Assembly: GCA_030705745.1 (NCBI GenBank)
Contig: JAUZPT010000213.1
Coordinates: forward strand, 1-5,539
Direction: 5' to 3'
DNA: 5,539 nucleotides
DNA from: Bacillota bacterium
GTDB lineage: Bacteria > Bacillota > Bacilli > Bacillales > Cytobacillaceae
Each line of letters opens with the position of its first letter. Within the stretch, counting starts at the first letter, position 1. Positions 1-5,539 of this stretch are shown in pieces. The notes beneath the pieces are model-generated. The model was not told the DNA's origin, made no database searches, and saw nothing but the letters and a program-made list of their open reading frames with translations. The position numbers were made by a program, and so were the translations under genes.

Positions 1-339
<339 letters not shown>

Positions 340-381
340 TCCTCATTTGAAATTTTGTCAGTACTGATTTCCTGGCTGAAG

Positions 382-411
382 TTGGATTATCGGTTCTGGA
401 ACGTCTATAAT
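382..411 (+). promoter_or_regulatory. Probable sigma-A promoter for pgk and downstream genes
   Basis: A perfect TATAAT (406-411) stands 18 bases after a weak -35 candidate, TTGGAT (382-387, only TTG matching). There is no TGn extension in front of the -10. Transcription would begin near 418, about 95 bases before the pgk start codon. An additional promoter between gapA and pgk is known in Bacillus subtilis, which makes this placement reasonable, but here the call rests on the -10 match and position only. The start lies only about 16 bases ahead of the hairpin described next. Confidence 0.5.
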
Positions 412-433
412 GAAAATGAAATTGAGTGCTTTT

Positions 434-473
434 AGGGGAGCGGGGAGGATTCCCCTCTCCCTTTTGTCTTTTT
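434..473 (+). terminator. Intra-operon intrinsic terminator or attenuator between gapA and pgk
   Basis: AGGGGAG (434-440) pairs with CTCCCTT (457-463, one G-U pair); after a single C/U mismatch, GGGG (442-445) pairs with CCCC (452-455), leaving an AGGATT loop that an A-U pair can shorten to a tetraloop. The stem is followed by TTTTGTCTTTTT. Stem strength and U-rich tail fit an intrinsic terminator, though the tail is broken by G and C, so partial readthrough is likely. It would let gapA (with any genes upstream of it) be transcribed in excess of pgk-tpiA-gpmI-eno. Because a likely promoter lies upstream of it, it could instead act as a 5' structure on the pgk transcript. Once position 478 is transcribed, GCTTT (428-432) can also pair with AAAGC (474-478), enclosing the whole element. 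Confidence 0.7.
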
Positions 474-497
474 AAAGCGGCAAAACCCATATCCAAT

Positions 498-503
498 AGG
501 AGG
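498..503 (+). promoter_or_regulatory. Ribosome binding site fixing the pgk start
   Basis: AGGAGG, 9 bases before the ATG at 513. It decides the start: the reading frame stays open upstream to a GTG at 426, but that would add 29 residues unlike any Pgk N-terminus, encoded across the GC-rich hairpin, and no good ribosome binding site precedes it. Confidence 0.93.
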
Positions 504-512
504 TCTTTTACG

Positions 513-1697
513 ATGAACAAAAAAACATTAAAAGATGTTGATGTGAAAGGTAAACGAGTTTTTTGCCGAGTTGATTTTAACGTGCCGATGGAGGGCGGGA
601 AAGTTTCCGATGACACGCGGATCCGTGCTGCACTGCCAACGATTCAGTATTTATCCGAGCAAGGTGCGAAAGTCATTTTGGCAAGCCACTTTGGCCGTCC
701 GAAAGGCAAGGTTGTTGAAGAAATGCGCTTGACACCAGCTGCAGCACGCTTGTCCGAGCTTTTGGGCAAAGAGGTTGCCAAAGCGGACGAAGCTTATGGC
801 GATGCTGTTAAAGAGCAAATTGCAGCGATGAATGAAGGCGACGTCCTTCTGTTGGAAAACGTCCGTTTTTATCCGGGCGAAGAGAAAAACGACGCTGAAT
901 TGGCGAAGGCATTTGCTGAGCTTGCGGATGTATTTGTAAATGACGCCTTTGGTGCTGCGCACAGAGCACATGCTTCGACCGAAGGAATCGCTCATCACCT
1001 TCCAGCGGTTGCGGGATTTTTGATGGAAAAAGAAATCGAAGTGCTTGGAAAAGCGCTGTCTAACCCGGAACGCCCTTTCACTGCCATCGTAGGTGGAGCG
1101 AAGGTTAAGGATAAAATTGGTGTGATCGAAAACCTTCTAGATAAAGTGGACAATCTGATTATTGGCGGCGGTTTGGCGTATACGTTTGTCAAAGCACAAG
1201 GCCATGAAATCGGAAAGTCGCTGCTTGAAGCAGATAAAATCGAATTGGCGCAATCCTTTATGCAAAAAGCTAAGGAAAAAGGCGTTAATTTCTATGTGCC
1301 TGTGGATGCAATTGTGGCGGATGACTTTTCACCTGATGCCAATACAAAGGAAGTCTCTATTGATGCGATCTCATCTGACTGGGAAGCGCTCGATATCGGT
1401 CCGAAAACGGCTGCGATTTACAGCGACGTGATCAAAAAATCGAAACTAGTCATTTGGAACGGCCCAATGGGCGTGTTCGAATTTGATAAGTTCGCTGGAG
1501 GAACAAAAGCGGTAGCTGAAGCGCTTGCCGAATCAACAGATACATATTCCGTCATCGGCGGAGGCGATTCTGCTGCGGCAGTTGAAAAGTTTCATTTAGC
1601 TGAAAAAATGAGCCATATCTCCACTGGTGGTGGTGCTTCCCTTGAGTTCATGGAAGGAAAAGAACTGCCTGGAGTTGTCGCTTTAAACGATAAATAA
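513..1697 (+). CDS. pgk: Phosphoglycerate kinase
   Basis: Cytosolic kinase moving the acyl phosphate of 1,3-bisphosphoglycerate to ADP, giving 3-phosphoglycerate and ATP. The 394-residue product has the usual length for Bacillus Pgk. The N-terminal, substrate-binding half shows the signature RVDFNVP (19-25), the basic patch residues Arg36, His59 and Arg62 in SHFGRPKG, Arg118 and Arg151. The C-terminal, nucleotide-binding half shows GGAKVKDK (194-201) with Lys197 and Lys201, IGGGLAYTF (217-225), NGPMGVFE (316-323), GGGDS (349-353) and GGGASLEF (372-379). All expected active-site residues are present. The ATG start is chosen for its ribosome binding site and N-terminus. It lies 173 bases after gapA, beyond a likely promoter and terminator-like hairpin, so it may be first gene of a pgk-tpiA-gpmI-eno unit as well as being read from upstream. 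Codon use is clearly less biased than in gapA (5 of 13 Pro codons are CCG). Confidence 0.99.
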   Translation: MNKKTLKDVDVKGKRVFCRVDFNVPMEGGKVSDDTRIRAALPTIQYLSEQGAKVILASHFGRPKGKVVEEMRLTPAAARLSELLGKEVAKADEAYGDAVKEQIAAMNEGDVLLLENVRFYPGEEKNDAELAKAFAELADVFVNDAFGAAHRAHASTEGIAHHLPAVAGFLMEKEIEVLGKALSNPERPFTAIVGGAKVKDKIGVIENLLDKVDNLIIGGGLAYTFVKAQGHEIGKSLLEADKIELAQSFMQKAKEKGVNFYVPVDAIVADDFSPDANTKEVSIDAISSDWEALDIGPKTAAIYSDVIKKSKLVIWNGPMGVFEFDKFAGGTKAVAEALAESTDTYSVIGGGDSAAAVEKFHLAEKMSHISTGGGASLEFMEGKELPGVVALNDK

Positions 1698-1710
1698 TAG
1701 TTTGTTTTTT

Positions 1711-1742
1711 CCCCAACCTTGCGATTTAAAGCAAGGCGAGGG
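1711..1742 (+). repeat. Inverted repeat / mRNA hairpin between pgk and tpiA
   Basis: CCTTGC (1717-1722) and GCAAGG (1731-1736) are exact complements around an 8-base loop, GATTTAAA. A further CCC (1711-1713) can pair with GGG (1740-1742) across a 3 x 3 internal loop. No T-run follows it; the T-rich tract (1701-1710) lies before it, so it does not look like a + strand terminator. It also lacks a T-tail on the - strand. It may slow exonucleases, mark an mRNA processing site, or have no role. Confidence 0.5.
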
Positions 1743-1776
1743 CAGATGAAGAACTAATTTTAGCATGAAAGGATGA

Positions 1777-4069
<2,293 letters not shown>

Positions 4070-4094
4070 TTTTTTAAAAAATAAACTTAATTAT

Positions 4095-5407
<1,313 letters not shown>

Positions 5408-5422
5408 AGATTATCTTCACCT

Positions 5423-5460
5423 ACAGGGTGCGCATTGACGAATGCGCACCCTGTTTTTTT
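5423..5460 (+). terminator. Intrinsic terminator of the operon
   Basis: ACAGGGTGCGCATT (5423-5436) and AATGCGCACCCTGT (5441-5454) pair perfectly for 14 base pairs around a GACG loop, followed without a gap by a run of T (5454-5460, the first being the last stem base). This is a strong terminator for the + strand. On the - strand the hairpin is followed by AGGTGAAGAT, not a T-run, so it should work in one direction only. Confidence 0.97.
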
Positions 5461-5479
5461 ATGTTCACCAAATATGCGC

Positions 5480-5539
5480 TCATACTCTTAACTCTCCCGT
5501 TTCCTCCATAGCTTGTTTGTAAAATTTATTCGTATGTAG
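5480..5539 (-). CDS. Possible C-terminal end of a convergent gene (partial, unidentified)
   Basis: Reading in from the right edge on the - strand, one frame stays open for 19 codons and ends in TGA, giving LHTNKFYKQAMEETGELRV, a charged, protein-like composition. It stops about 20 bases short of the eno terminator, a natural place for a convergent gene to end. Against this, an open stretch of 19 codons is common by chance, no terminator is visible for this strand, and the fragment is too short to assign to a family. The rest of 5461-5539 shows no other feature I can support. Confidence 0.25.
   Translation of the reverse strand, partial: LHTNKFYKQAMEETGELRV

Noticed and set aside
347..352. 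TTGAAA as a strong -35 box
   Set aside because: No acceptable -10 element lies 16 to 19 bases downstream.
358..367. TCAGTACTGA, a 10-base perfect palindrome after gapA
   Set aside because: It is short, without loop or flanking extension, I see no second copy, and it matches no operator I can name; chance is a sufficient explanation.
426..512. GTG at 426 as an upstream start for pgk
   Set aside because: It adds 29 residues unrelated to Pgk, spans the GC-rich hairpin, and lacks a ribosome binding site, while the ATG at 513 has AGGAGG at ideal spacing and gives the family length of 394.
5461..5511. Short + strand frame MFTKYALILLTLPFPP after the terminator
   Set aside because: It has 16 codons, no ribosome binding site (the terminator T-run is directly upstream) and no promoter; it is not supportable as a gene.

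Overview
The window is the back part of a glycolytic gene cluster from a low-GC Gram-positive bacterium, most likely a Bacillus relative. All five cluster genes lie on the + strand: the 3' end of gapA, then complete pgk, tpiA, gpmI and eno. The gene order gapA-pgk-tpiA-pgm-eno, the strong AGGAGG-type ribosome binding sites, and protein lengths and active-site numbering that fit the Bacillus/Geobacillus enzymes support this placement. I cannot name a genus or species.

Layout: the gapA fragment (1-339) is followed by a 173-base gap holding a likely sigma-A promoter with a perfect TATAAT and, just downstream of it, a strong GC-rich hairpin with a U-rich tail. pgk (513-1697) is followed by an 85-base gap with a smaller hairpin that has no U-tail. 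tpiA (1783-2544) overlaps the start of gpmI (2537-4069) by 8 bases. eno (4109-5407) follows after a 39-base, very AT-rich gap. A textbook intrinsic terminator (stem of 14 perfect pairs, GACG loop, seven T) closes the operon at 5423-5460. The last 79 bases hold no + strand gene; a 19-codon open frame on the - strand may be the tail of a convergent gene.

Together the five enzymes carry glyceraldehyde-3-phosphate and dihydroxyacetone phosphate to phosphoenolpyruvate: triose phosphate isomerisation, oxidation with phosphate, the first substrate-level ATP synthesis, 3-PG to 2-PG conversion and dehydration. All visible catalytic residues are intact, and I see no frameshift, insertion or mobile element.

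I found no new biological system. The points worth a second look are regulatory: a promoter whose transcript would run almost at once into the gapA-pgk hairpin, the pgk-tpiA hairpin, the tpiA/gpmI overlap, and a clear codon-use contrast in which gapA and eno look much more expression-optimised than the three genes between them.
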